From a virus: 64,000 nucleotides of DNA. The first letter of the stretch is position 1. Every line of letters starts with the position of its first letter. The notes beneath the pieces were generated by a model, which was given only the letters and a program-made list of their open reading frames with translations, was not told the DNA's origin and searched no databases. Location of the stretch: positions 27,667 to 91,666 of the IMG/VR virus record IMGVR_UViG_3300010885_027635; one strand, given 5' to 3'. This document shows positions 45,574-53,755 of this stretch, piece after piece. Both the position numbers and the translations under genes were made by a program.

Positions 45574-46485
45574 GTGTCAACTACATCCACAAGAACACCA
45601 GCAAAAACCAATTATCTCAACAACAGAGATATCTTAAAACAAATACACCTTAGCAAAAACACCTACTGTGCATACCTAGATCCTGTAACGGATCACCAGT
45701 ACGACATCATTCTACCCACTGTAGAAAAAATTAATCAGCGTACTATTGCCGAAGCTCGTCGCAACAAAGCAGATCGTTTAAAGCGTGAAGGTGTCATAGT
45801 AGACCCTAAAAAAATTGCCAATACCGACTTGGTATTCCGCATTACCTGTTGGGAACACATACCCATGGCACCCAAAAAAGTGCCCAAAACTGCGGCTAAA
45901 AAGAAAAAAATAGAAGATATTTTTGAACTAGACCTGGCAGAAGAAGATCCCTTGGCTGACCTGTTGGACATTCCTGTGCTGGACGAAAAGCATGTACGCT
46001 TGAACTTTCCGCCGTTTTATCATTATCGATTGGATGAGAACAAACAGCCATTCCAAGTAGGTAAAAGTCACTGGGTTGGCGATTTTGAACATGGAGAATT
46101 CAGCAAGGATCACGGACAAACTACACGCACACTTGCTACCATGTACATGAAGCTGTGCGAACGTTATGCTACTCGTAGCAACTGGAGAGGATACACTTAC
46201 AATGAAGAAATGCGTGGACAAGCCTTGTTGCAGTTAAGTCAAATTGGCTTACAGTTCGATGAGTCAAAAAGTCAAAACCCATTTGCCTATTATACTGCTG
46301 CCATTACCAACAGCTTTACTCGCATTCTCAATTTAGAAAAGAAAAATCAAAACATACGTGACGATGTATTAGAGATGAACGGACTTAATCCTTCATGGAC
46401 TCGACAAAACTCTGGCAAGAAAAATCCCAACTTTGGATCTGTTGTTACAAATATTGACATTGCCGAATATAACGACGAAACTTAA
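45574..46485 (+). CDS. 55: Late transcription sigma factor gp55
   Basis: A 303-residue homologue of T4 gp55 (185 residues), the sigma-like factor that directs RNA polymerase to late promoters. The diagnostic part is the C-terminal half: NWRGYTYNEEMRGQALL, then NPFAYYTAAITNSFTRILNLEKKNQNIRDDVLE, which corresponds to sigma region 2. The N-terminal 130 residues are an extension with a basic run (KKVPKTAAKKKK) and an acidic run (LDLAEEDPLADLLD). The start is GTG, with AGGAG 8 nt upstream; the promoter at 45521-45548 is of host type. A terminator follows the stop. Confidence 0.85.
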   Translation: MSTTSTRTPAKTNYLNNRDILKQIHLSKNTYCAYLDPVTDHQYDIILPTVEKINQRTIAEARRNKADRLKREGVIVDPKKIANTDLVFRITCWEHIPMAPKKVPKTAAKKKKIEDIFELDLAEEDPLADLLDIPVLDEKHVRLNFPPFYHYRLDENKQPFQVGKSHWVGDFEHGEFSKDHGQTTRTLATMYMKLCERYATRSNWRGYTYNEEMRGQALLQLSQIGLQFDESKSQNPFAYYTAAITNSFTRILNLEKKNQNIRDDVLEMNGLNPSWTRQNSGKKNPNFGSVVTNIDIAEYNDET

Positions 46486-46489
46486 CCAG

Positions 46490-46512
46490 ATGGGTTGCGA
46501 AACCCATTTTTA
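46490..46512 (+). terminator. Rho-independent terminator after gp55
   Basis: A 7-bp stem ATGGGTT / AACCCAT with a GCGA loop, followed by TTTTTA, just after the gp55 stop codon. Confidence 0.75.
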
Positions 46513-46523
46513 TAGTGTATACT
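46495..46523 (+). promoter_or_regulatory. Sigma70-like promoter for gp47-gp46
   Basis: TTGCGA (46495-46500), a 17-nt spacer, TATACT (46518-46523), upstream of the gp47 ATG at 46531. The -35 lies within the terminator hairpin of gp55, so the two signals share DNA. Confidence 0.4.
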
Positions 46524-46530
46524 CTAGGAT

Positions 46531-47544
46531 ATGAGTCTATTTAAAAAAGTAGCAGTATGTACCGATATCCACTTTGGCCTAAAATCAAATAGCCTACAAC
46601 ACAATCAAGATTGTAGTGATTTTATTGATTGGTTTATTGAAACGGCCCGAGCTAATGGATGCGAAACTGGCATGTTCCTTGGCGATTGGAGCCACCAACG
46701 TGCGGCTATAAACATGCAGACCTTGCAGTACAGTCTGCGTAGTTTAGAAAAGCTGTCAGCGGCATTTGATCGTTTTTATTTTATTCCAGGCAACCACGAT
46801 TTGTATTACCGTGACAAACGAGATATCTACAGTACTGAATGGGCTAAACATATCCCCAACATACAGATTGTCAATGATTGGTTCCAAGACGGCGATGTCA
46901 TAATCGCACCCTGGCTGGTGGGTGATGATCATAAACGTATTCCAAAAATGTCAGCCAAGTACATGTTTGGGCATTTTGAATTGCCACACTTTAAAATGAA
47001 TGCCATGGTAGAAATGCCAGACCACGGCGAAGTCAAGGTAGAAAGTTTTGGCGGTTTTGACAAGGTGTTTAGTGGGCACTTCCATTTACGACAACAGAAA
47101 AAGAATATCAACTACATTGGCAACTGCTTTCCACATAACTATGCCGACGCCGGCGATGCTGATCGTGGCATGATGATACTCGAGTGGGGAAGTGAGCCAG
47201 TGTATCATGCGTGGCCAAGACAACCCATGTATCGTGTGCTTAAATTAAGTCAGGTCATTGATTCGGCACCCAAAATACTTGTACCTAACATGCATGTTCG
47301 TGTAGAATTAGATATTGACATCAGCTACGAAGAAGCTAATTTTATCAAGGACACATTTGTTCGAGATTATAACTTAAAAGAAATGGCCTTGATCCCTGTT
47401 AAAAGTTCAGCTGTAGATTTAGACATGGCACCTGGTGAAGTCAAGTTTGAAAGTGTAGATCAGATTGTAACTGATCAACTAACCAATATTGAAAGTGAAT
47501 TTTACGATCCAAAACTATTGTTAAAGATCTATCAGAACCTATGA
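46531..47544 (+). CDS. 47: Recombination nuclease subunit gp47 (SbcD/Mre11-like)
   Basis: A 337-residue metallophosphoesterase and partner of gp46 in the Mre11/Rad50-like complex that resects DNA ends for recombination-dependent replication. The metal-binding motifs are in order: TDIHFG (residues 11-16), FLGDWSH, IPGNHDLYY and GHFHLR (two-metal site of Asp, His and Asn). T4 gp47 has 339 residues, so the length is right. An AGGA site lies 5 nt before the ATG. The stop overlaps the gp46 start (ATGA), coupling the subunits. Confidence 0.9.
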   Translation: MSLFKKVAVCTDIHFGLKSNSLQHNQDCSDFIDWFIETARANGCETGMFLGDWSHQRAAINMQTLQYSLRSLEKLSAAFDRFYFIPGNHDLYYRDKRDIYSTEWAKHIPNIQIVNDWFQDGDVIIAPWLVGDDHKRIPKMSAKYMFGHFELPHFKMNAMVEMPDHGEVKVESFGGFDKVFSGHFHLRQQKKNINYIGNCFPHNYADAGDADRGMMILEWGSEPVYHAWPRQPMYRVLKLSQVIDSAPKILVPNMHVRVELDIDISYEEANFIKDTFVRDYNLKEMALIPVKSSAVDLDMAPGEVKFESVDQIVTDQLTNIESEFYDPKLLLKIYQNL

Positions 47545-49304
47545 TCCATATAAAAAACTTAACCGTAAAGAATTTTATGAGTGTGGGCAATAGCACACAA
47601 GCTATTGACTTTGATCGCAAGGACTTGACATTAGTGTTAGGTGAGAACTTGGATCTAGGCGGTGATGGCAGTCGTAACGGCACAGGTAAAACCACAATTA
47701 TCAATGCTCTCAGCTACAGCCTATACGGACAAGCACTCAGCAATATCCGCAAGGATAACCTTGTAAACAAAACCAACAATAAAAACATGTTGGTCAGTTT
47801 GGATTTCAGTGTGGGTGGCAAAGATTATCGGATTGAACGTGGACGTAAACCCAACGTGCTAAGATTCTTTGTAAACAATCAAGAACAAGTGGTCACAGAT
47901 GAAGCACAAGGTGATTCAAGAGAAACGCAAGATGCTATTGAGCAGACACTAGGCCTAAGTCATGACATGTTCAAACATATCCTGGCACTTAACACCTACA
48001 CAGAACCTTTCCTAAGTCTCAAAGCAAATGATCAACGCACTATCATTGAGCAGTTGTTAGGCATTACCATGTTGAGTGAACGTGCTGACAAGATCAAAGA
48101 ACACAATAGATCCACCAAAGAAGGCATTACACAAGAAGAATTTAGAATTCGGGCTGTTCAAGAAGCCAACAAGCGTATCGAAGAACAGATTGAATCATTG
48201 AAGCGTAGACAAACATTATGGGTCACCAAACATGGCGAAGATATCGCGGAACTTGAGAAAGCCCTCAAGGCGTTACAAAATATACAGATTGAAACAGAGA
48301 TCCAAGCTCACACGGATCACAAGGCATGGGATCAAAAGCGGAAGGATATCAATGAACTATCTGGTCAGATCTCGCGGATCAAATTGGATATTGGTCGGGA
48401 AGAAAAGTTGGCGGCCAAACTATCAAAAGAAATTGAAACGCTTGAAAATCATGAATGTCATACGTGCGGACAGGCCTTCCACGACAGTAAGCACGAACAA
48501 GTTTTGGAAAGCAAGCAGACGGAGTTGGCTACAGCTCGACAGAGTAGCTCGGAATACAGCACCCTGTTATCAGAGTTGGAGACTGCCCACACAGCCTTGG
48601 GCGTGTTAGGTAAACCACCTGTAATGTTTTATGACAAGGAATCAGATGCTATCCAGCATCAAGCTACTTTGAGTAATTTAGAACAACAGATCGCCACCAA
48701 ACACGCAGAAACAGATCCGTATGCAGAACAAATTACGGAAATGCAACAACAGGCCCTTCAGGAGATAACATATGACGCACTTAATGAACTTACTCGCTTA
48801 CAAGAGCATCAAGACTTCTTGCTCAAACTACTCACCAGCAAAGACAGCTTTATCCGTAAAAAGATTATTGAACAAAATCTTAGCTATCTAAATGCTCGAC
48901 TAACGCACTACCTAGATCGTGTAGGCTTGCCACACACAGTAGTGTTCCAAAATGACTTAACTGTCAGCATCGAAGAGCTAGGCCGTGAGCTGGACTTTGA
49001 TAACTTGAGTCGTGGTGAACGTAATAGACTAATCTTAAGTATGAGCTGGGCATTCAGAGATGTGTTTGAAAGCCTATACCAACCTATCAATCTGTTGTTT
49101 ATAGACGAAATGATCGACAACGGGTTGGATACGCAAGGTGTTGAAAATGCTCTAGCCTTGTTAAAACACATGAGCCGCGAACGACACAAATCAATTTGGC
49201 TAGTAAGCCACAGAGACGAGCTGGCTGGACGAGTTGAGAACATTCTTAAAGTAGTCAAAGAAGGTGGATTCACAAGTTACAACACGGATGTAGAAATTGC
49301 GTAG
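47541..49304 (+). CDS. 46: Recombination nuclease subunit gp46 (SbcC/Rad50-like)
   Basis: A 587-residue SMC-type ATPase (T4 gp46: 560). Walker A GSRNGTGKTT is at 43-52, a central coiled coil carries the zinc hook CHTCGQ at about 306-311, followed by the ABC signature region (LSRGERNRL) and Walker B LLFIDEMIDNGLD at about 517-529. With gp47 it forms the end-processing complex for recombination. Its last 8 nt overlap the radical SAM gene that follows. Confidence 0.9.
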   Translation: MIHIKNLTVKNFMSVGNSTQAIDFDRKDLTLVLGENLDLGGDGSRNGTGKTTIINALSYSLYGQALSNIRKDNLVNKTNNKNMLVSLDFSVGGKDYRIERGRKPNVLRFFVNNQEQVVTDEAQGDSRETQDAIEQTLGLSHDMFKHILALNTYTEPFLSLKANDQRTIIEQLLGITMLSERADKIKEHNRSTKEGITQEEFRIRAVQEANKRIEEQIESLKRRQTLWVTKHGEDIAELEKALKALQNIQIETEIQAHTDHKAWDQKRKDINELSGQISRIKLDIGREEKLAAKLSKEIETLENHECHTCGQAFHDSKHEQVLESKQTELATARQSSSEYSTLLSELETAHTALGVLGKPPVMFYDKESDAIQHQATLSNLEQQIATKHAETDPYAEQITEMQQQALQEITYDALNELTRLQEHQDFLLKLLTSKDSFIRKKIIEQNLSYLNARLTHYLDRVGLPHTVVFQNDLTVSIEELGRELDFDNLSRGERNRLILSMSWAFRDVFESLYQPINLLFIDEMIDNGLDTQGVENALALLKHMSRERHKSIWLVSHRDELAGRVENILKVVKEGGFTSYNTDVEIA

Positions 49305-50166
49305 GGTTCGAGTTCTCCATGTTGAGCCTACTGACGTTTGTCAGGCAGCATGTCCCATGTGTGCTAGAGAGACCGATCCGAACTTTAATAAAAGTTCAAA
49401 GCATCATCTACGTGTGGAACATATTCAACAACATTTTACCGATCGAGCAATAGCACGATTAGACAAAATGTTTATGTGTGGCAACTATGGCGATCCTGCT
49501 GCAGGCTACTATACCATGGACATCTACAACTACTTTAGAAAAATCAATCCCAACATTGTGTTAGGCATGAATACCAATGGTGCTGTTCAAAGTACATTTT
49601 TTTGGCATGCCTTGGGCAAGTTATTCAATCAGCCAGAAGATTATTGTGTGTTTAGTATTGACGGTTTAGAGGATACCAATCAGATATATCGTAAAAATGT
49701 AAACTGGGCCAAGCTAATGAGCAACGCTCAAGCATACATTGCCGCTGGCGGAAATGCTCAATGGGACATGCTGGTGTACAAACACAACCAACATCAAGTA
49801 GATGAGTGCGAGCAGTTGGCCCGTGACATGGGATTCAAGTGGTTCCGTGCTAAAGTTAGCAAACGTGGGTTTACTGATCGATTGGAATTTCCTATAGGAT
49901 GGCAACAACCAGCAATCAAACAAGGGCCTATTAAATGTCATGCACTTGATGAAAAAAGTATGTACATTGATGCTCAAGGTCGATTAAGTCCGTGTTGCTG
50001 GATTGGAGCTACTCAACGAGACTTTGTTAAAGATGATTTAAAAACTGTAAAATTGACTTGGAAAACAGATACACCCAATTTGGTGTGCGCAAGTACTTGT
50101 TCTACAAACAAAAATAAAACGGTGTTCCAGGATCAATGGCAACGAGAGGTTGAGTTGAATGTTTAA
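49297..50166 (+). CDS. Radical SAM/SPASM-like protein
   Basis: A 289-residue radical SAM enzyme with core motif CQAACPMC (Cys15, Cys19, Cys22) and, in place of GGEPL, the motif CGNYGDP. The C-terminal region has several cysteines (CHALDE, CCWIG, CASTC) fitting a SPASM-type auxiliary cluster. The only possible start is TTG at 49297, two codons after a stop, inside the last codons of gp46; there is no Shine-Dalgarno, so translation must be coupled to gp46. It is a paralogue of the next gene's first domain (shared SIDGLE, YRKNV and AGG-x-AQW motifs). The substrate is unknown. Confidence 0.8.
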   Translation: MRRVRVLHVEPTDVCQAACPMCARETDPNFNKSSKHHLRVEHIQQHFTDRAIARLDKMFMCGNYGDPAAGYYTMDIYNYFRKINPNIVLGMNTNGAVQSTFFWHALGKLFNQPEDYCVFSIDGLEDTNQIYRKNVNWAKLMSNAQAYIAAGGNAQWDMLVYKHNQHQVDECEQLARDMGFKWFRAKVSKRGFTDRLEFPIGWQQPAIKQGPIKCHALDEKSMYIDAQGRLSPCCWIGATQRDFVKDDLKTVKLTWKTDTPNLVCASTCSTNKNKTVFQDQWQREVELNV

Positions 50167-51853
50167 TTATACAGTGATTGACGAGTATCAATTAGAAATT
50201 ACTAGTTATTGCAATGCTGCTTGCCCGCAGTGCCCTCGTAACGATCACGGTATTGGTATCAATAAAAGAATGCCGTTGTGTCATCTCGATCGTCATGTTA
50301 TAGATCAAACCTTTACACCAGAACTATGTAATAGATTACGACAAGTATTTTTCTGTGGTAGCTATGGTGATCCAATTATGCATCCAGACTTCCTGGACAT
50401 ACTTCGAGACTTTAGATTAAAAAATCCAAAGCTATGGTTATACTTTCATACCAACGGCGGAGTGCATGATCCAGAGTATTGGGCAGAGATTGCACATATA
50501 ATGGCAGGCTATGGACAAATTGATTTTGGCATCGATGGGCTTGAAAACACTTTGCATTTGTATCGAAAAAATGTAAAATACAGCAAGGTTATTGAAAATG
50601 CCAAAGCGTTTATTAACGCAGGTGGACGAGCACAGTGGAATTTTATAGTGTTTGGTCATAACGAAGCCGAAGTTGAAAAAGTAAAACAATTGGGCAATGA
50701 GCTAGGGTTTTTTAATGTATTAATTAGAAAAACTGGAAGATTTTTAAATCATAGGACGTTAGAAGAAATACCGCTGTGGCCGGTTAACAACGGATTTGCA
50801 ATTGAGCCCCCAACAAATCCAGAATATCGCAATCAAAGTATTATGTTTTTGCCCGACTTAAAAAAACAGTATGGCAATATTAAAGAATACTTTAATACTA
50901 CAAAGATCAACTGTGATGCACTGTTAGGAAAAAAGGTAGTTGTTACAGCCGAAGGATTGGTGTTGCCTTGTAATTTTTTTACACATAATTTGTACGATCG
51001 AAGATTCTATGAAGAAGGTGTATTACCAGAATCCAACGAGCTTAGTAAAGTTGACGGAAAAAATCAAGTCAGAACATTTTTAGAATCGTATAATTTAGAT
51101 AGTTTTAATATTAACCTACACAGTCTTGAAGAAATATTTAACAACCCTATGTGGGGAGATTTAGTTGAAAGTTGGAATAAAACATTGGATAACGGACGCT
51201 TGTTTGAGTGTTCGATGACTTGTGGATCAAAATTCACCAAGGTCTGGGATCAAGGAGGAAATAAAAAAATTATGAAATATATGATTACTGGCGGCAACCG
51301 CGGGCTAGGTGCAAAATTTGTTGATCACTTTAACGGAGATAGTTATAGTCGTAGCAATGGTTACGACATTACTAAAGATATAGATAAACTTGCTATAAAA
51401 AGTTTAGACTATGATGTGTTTATAAACAATGCTTTTGATGGGCCATTTCAAGAAGAGTGGGCCAATTTTGGACAGGTTAAGTTGTTATTTGCTGTGGCCG
51501 AACTGTGGTCCAAAGAAAACAAAACAGGATATATTATTAATATTGGCAGTTCAGGAAGTGAAAATACAGTTGCTCCTATTCCTAGCTTTGAAACTTATCG
51601 CGTTAGTAAAACAGCATTAAAAGAACATAGTCGTCAATGGACTCGAGCATTCAAAGAAAATCGAGTGCTATTTAAAACCAGTTTGTTAACTCTGGATCGT
51701 ATAGATACAGAATTGTCTCGTAGTCGTGCAAGCTGGACTGGTAATGGACTTAATACAACAGATATCTGTTCTTACATTGAGCTAATTACTAACACTCAAT
51801 CAAATACATGCATTGAAGAAATTGTATCGTGGGTGAATTTTGAACATAACTAA
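50159..51853 (+). CDS. Radical SAM - short-chain dehydrogenase fusion protein
   Basis: A 564-residue protein made of two enzymes. Residues 1 to about 370 are a radical SAM domain (CNAACPQC; CGSYGDP; GIDGLENT; later C-terminal cysteines CDALLG, CNFF, CSMTCG), paralogous to the gene upstream. Residues 372-564 are a classical short-chain dehydrogenase: MITGGNRGLGAKF binds the nicotinamide cofactor, INNAFDG matches the NNAG motif, INIGSSGS holds the catalytic Ser and YRVSK the Tyr and Lys. An in-frame ATG at 51272, 13 nt after AGGAGG, may also give the dehydrogenase alone. It overlaps the upstream gene by 8 nt. Confidence 0.85.
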   Translation: MFNYTVIDEYQLEITSYCNAACPQCPRNDHGIGINKRMPLCHLDRHVIDQTFTPELCNRLRQVFFCGSYGDPIMHPDFLDILRDFRLKNPKLWLYFHTNGGVHDPEYWAEIAHIMAGYGQIDFGIDGLENTLHLYRKNVKYSKVIENAKAFINAGGRAQWNFIVFGHNEAEVEKVKQLGNELGFFNVLIRKTGRFLNHRTLEEIPLWPVNNGFAIEPPTNPEYRNQSIMFLPDLKKQYGNIKEYFNTTKINCDALLGKKVVVTAEGLVLPCNFFTHNLYDRRFYEEGVLPESNELSKVDGKNQVRTFLESYNLDSFNINLHSLEEIFNNPMWGDLVESWNKTLDNGRLFECSMTCGSKFTKVWDQGGNKKIMKYMITGGNRGLGAKFVDHFNGDSYSRSNGYDITKDIDKLAIKSLDYDVFINNAFDGPFQEEWANFGQVKLLFAVAELWSKENKTGYIINIGSSGSENTVAPIPSFETYRVSKTALKEHSRQWTRAFKENRVLFKTSLLTLDRIDTELSRSRASWTGNGLNTTDICSYIELITNTQSNTCIEEIVSWVNFEHN

Positions 51854-51859
51854 TAGTCC

Positions 51860-52288
51860 ATGGTATGGTTGTACGAAAACACTCAAATTCAAGAACTACC
51901 CGAAGATTGTGTCGGATTTGTTTATTTGATCACAAATAACATTTCTGGCAGAAAGTATATTGGAAAAAAATTAGCAAAATTTAGTAAAACCTCATACAAA
52001 GTAGTAAAATTAAAGAACGGCAACAAAAAACGCAAGAAAATTAAGAGCAAAATAGATTCAGACTGGCAGCTATACTATGGAAGCAACGATCAACTCAATA
52101 AAGACATTGCAGAGCTAGGCTCAGACAACTTCACAAGAGAAATATTATTTTATTGCAACTCAAAGGCCGCGTGTAGTTACGTAGAAGCTAGAGAACAATT
52201 TAATCATAGAGTATTGGAATCAGACGACTACTATAACGGACAAATAGTGTGCCGTATACACGGTAGTCACATAAAAAACAAAATTTAG
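51860..52288 (+). CDS. GIY-YIG-like endonuclease-type protein
   Basis: A 142-residue basic protein with a GIY-YIG-type start: GFVYLITNNISGRKYIGKK (residues 19-37) supplies the two short motifs. SDWQLYYGSN, EILFYCNSK and EAREQF follow, the last with a possible catalytic Glu. Many T4-like phages carry similar small proteins. It may cut DNA or RNA, or be a non-homing relative used in repair. It starts 7 nt after the radical SAM-dehydrogenase gene and ends just before the structured region at 52289-52707. Confidence 0.65.
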   Translation: MVWLYENTQIQELPEDCVGFVYLITNNISGRKYIGKKLAKFSKTSYKVVKLKNGNKKRKKIKSKIDSDWQLYYGSNDQLNKDIAELGSDNFTREILFYCNSKAACSYVEAREQFNHRVLESDDYYNGQIVCRIHGSHIKNKI

Positions 52289-52707
52289 ATAGGCAGCTTT
52301 ACTGACTCTGCGATAGATGTTTGATCTATCCCCATCGAGGAACGGTGCAATACCCGGTCTAGAACTTTGGGCGTCAAAGGCAATTGCTAACTTAAGGCAA
52401 CAAATGGTTTGGGCAACGTTGAAAAAGATACGACCCATGCTCGTAGGACTTGGATTTATTATCGGGTCACTAGGGTTCCGTTGATATGTGAAGCTTGAGT
52501 AGGGGGTACCGGTCAACCGCCTCCGTGTATGGTGTACATACAATCTCATTATAATAAATGACAGCTACAACTCGGATAATGTAGAAGTCAGTTCACCGTG
52601 CATACGGTGAATTGTGACCGCATAATCTGGATAATGCTAAAGAAAAACAATCATGTGTGAGCTTTAGCGAAACACATAGATTAGCGTAGCTAATCTTTTA
52701 ACATCAA
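52289..52707 (+). ncRNA. Candidate structured non-coding RNA
   Basis: The only gap over 300 nt in the window, with no convincing gene on either strand. It has a row of strong helices: 52312-52330 (7 bp), 52365-52379 (5 bp), 52429-52445 (5 bp), 52502-52524 (5+3 bp), 52526-52542 (6 bp), 52592-52611 (8 bp, 4-nt loop), then two helices that interlock, 52636-52642/52662-52668 (7 bp) and 52653-52658/52672-52677 (6 bp), a possible H-type pseudoknot. A terminator hairpin with T-run on the plus strand ends it. I do not recognise a tRNA, tmRNA or known riboswitch. It could be an independent RNA or the 3' end of the gp47-gp46 operon transcript. Confidence 0.4.
52678..52700 (+). terminator. Rho-independent terminator
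   Basis: An 8-bp perfect stem AGATTAGC / GCTAATCT with a 3-nt loop (GTA), followed by TTT and A. The U-run is on the plus strand only, giving the direction of the RNA upstream. Confidence 0.7.
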
Positions 52708-53040
52708 TCAGAATGTATCAGGCCAATCTCGAAACAAGGCATGTTGAATGTCTCCTGCAACAAACTGATTGAAGCTTTTGTGTTTTGTCTCAAGCTCACC
52801 TTCAAGTGGAGCAACACGTTTAAAAGCCGAGTCCATTTGACCCATATCTTTGAACTCCATCAGTATCATCCATTCAGGCATGTCAGCAATACTACGGAAG
52901 CCCATTTTACATCTAGTAATTCTGTATGATTCCATTTTGCCTTCTGTGATCAAATGCTCAAAGAAACTTTTCATTCCATTGACCCAATCAATGTCCGTGA
53001 TGTCGCCTTCTTTGTTTGCCCAAATTGTATACAGGTCCAT
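52708..53040 (-). CDS. Small conserved protein, ferredoxin-like fold likely
   Basis: A 110-residue protein. Its pattern (MDLYTIWANKEG, an N-terminal strand; FFEHLITEGKMESYRITRCKMGFR; WMILMEFKDMGQMDSAFKRV; FVAGDIQHALFRDWPD) resembles the small dimeric alpha/beta-barrel proteins grouped as DUF6614-like, whose function is not known. It has no catalytic motif I can name. It is on the minus strand opposite the structured RNA, whose terminator lies just beyond its stop. An AAGGAT site precedes the ATG. Confidence 0.6.
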   Translation of the reverse strand: MDLYTIWANKEGDITDIDWVNGMKSFFEHLITEGKMESYRITRCKMGFRSIADMPEWMILMEFKDMGQMDSAFKRVAPLEGELETKHKSFNQFVAGDIQHALFRDWPDTF

Positions 53041-53047
53041 GTTTATC

Positions 53048-53075
53048 CTTAAATAGTTATATGGGTATATTTAAA
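53048..53075. promoter_or_regulatory. Divergent TAAATA boxes
   Basis: The 34-nt gap between divergent genes holds CTTAAATA on the plus strand (53048-53055, 19 nt before the ATG at 53075) and TTTAAATA on the minus strand (53075-53068, 27 nt before the ATG at 53040). Both differ from the strict late consensus, so they are weak candidates. Confidence 0.3.
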
Positions 53076-53755
53076 TGAAAATACAGTTCAATCATAATTT
53101 TGGTCACCAGGAGCAGGGCGAGTGCTTTCACTTTGGATGTGAGTTAGTTGATGTAGCTGACACCGAGTTTGATGCTGCGTTGGATTTTGGGTTTTTGCTT
53201 ACTATTGATCGCGGGCAAATGCGATGGTATCAGAGTCGTAGCACCAGAGTACGCACAACGGATACTGACTACGAGTTGTTGAACAACGCAAAGTTAATTG
53301 CAGATCCAACACCAAGTCAGTTAGTAGAAATGGATCATATCTATACTGCATATTGTTATTATAAAAAATTTAAAAAATATTTTGAAGTTGGTTTTCGACT
53401 TACACAAGATCGAATCATGGCCTATTATCAAAACGATGCCTGGGTAGCATGGGCCAAACTCAGACACTACACACCTAAAGCCATTGAAACTTGTTTGTTT
53501 GTTTGGGATTACAGTCGACCAGCTACCAAGTTGGGCAACACTAGTCTACAGCACGAGATTGCGTGGGCCAAACAATCAGGCTATGAGTTTGTGTATCTTG
53601 GCCCAGGATATGAACGTAGCAGTGTATACAAATCAAACGTACAGGGATTTGAGTGGTGGGATGGAGCAGAGTGGACTGCTGATACAGATCGATACCGTTG
53701 GTTATGCCAACGAGACAGCAAACTTAAATCTGTCTCGGATCTTTACGATGTGTAA
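53075..53755 (+). CDS. GNAT/arginyltransferase-like protein
   Basis: A 226-residue protein. The C-terminal half (AWVAWAKLRHY, IETCLFVWDYSRP, LGNTSLQHEIAWAKQSGYEFVYLGPGYE, YKSNVQGFEWWDG) resembles the C-terminal GNAT fold of arginyl- or leucyl-tRNA-protein transferases (ATE/Bpt), in which LGxxSLxxEIxxAxxxG and YLGxxY are shared. The N-terminal cysteine motif of those enzymes is absent; only Cys17 and Cys22 are near the start. Function as an aminoacyl or acyl transferase is a reasonable guess. Its 3' end overlaps the convergent gene at 53724 by 32 nt. Confidence 0.5.
   Translation: MKIQFNHNFGHQEQGECFHFGCELVDVADTEFDAALDFGFLLTIDRGQMRWYQSRSTRVRTTDTDYELLNNAKLIADPTPSQLVEMDHIYTAYCYYKKFKKYFEVGFRLTQDRIMAYYQNDAWVAWAKLRHYTPKAIETCLFVWDYSRPATKLGNTSLQHEIAWAKQSGYEFVYLGPGYERSSVYKSNVQGFEWWDGAEWTADTDRYRWLCQRDSKLKSVSDLYDV

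Noticed and set aside
52220-52549. A 109-codon open frame on the minus strand across the structured region
   Set aside because: It overlaps the GIY-YIG-like gene by about 70 nt, has no ribosome-binding site, has no recognisable motif, and is better explained as chance over an RNA-coding region.
52289-52707. tRNA, tmRNA or group I intron in the gap
   Set aside because: No cloverleaf with a GGTTC arm and acceptor stem could be closed, no CCA end or tag peptide was seen, and the P/Q/R/S core of group I introns could not be placed.
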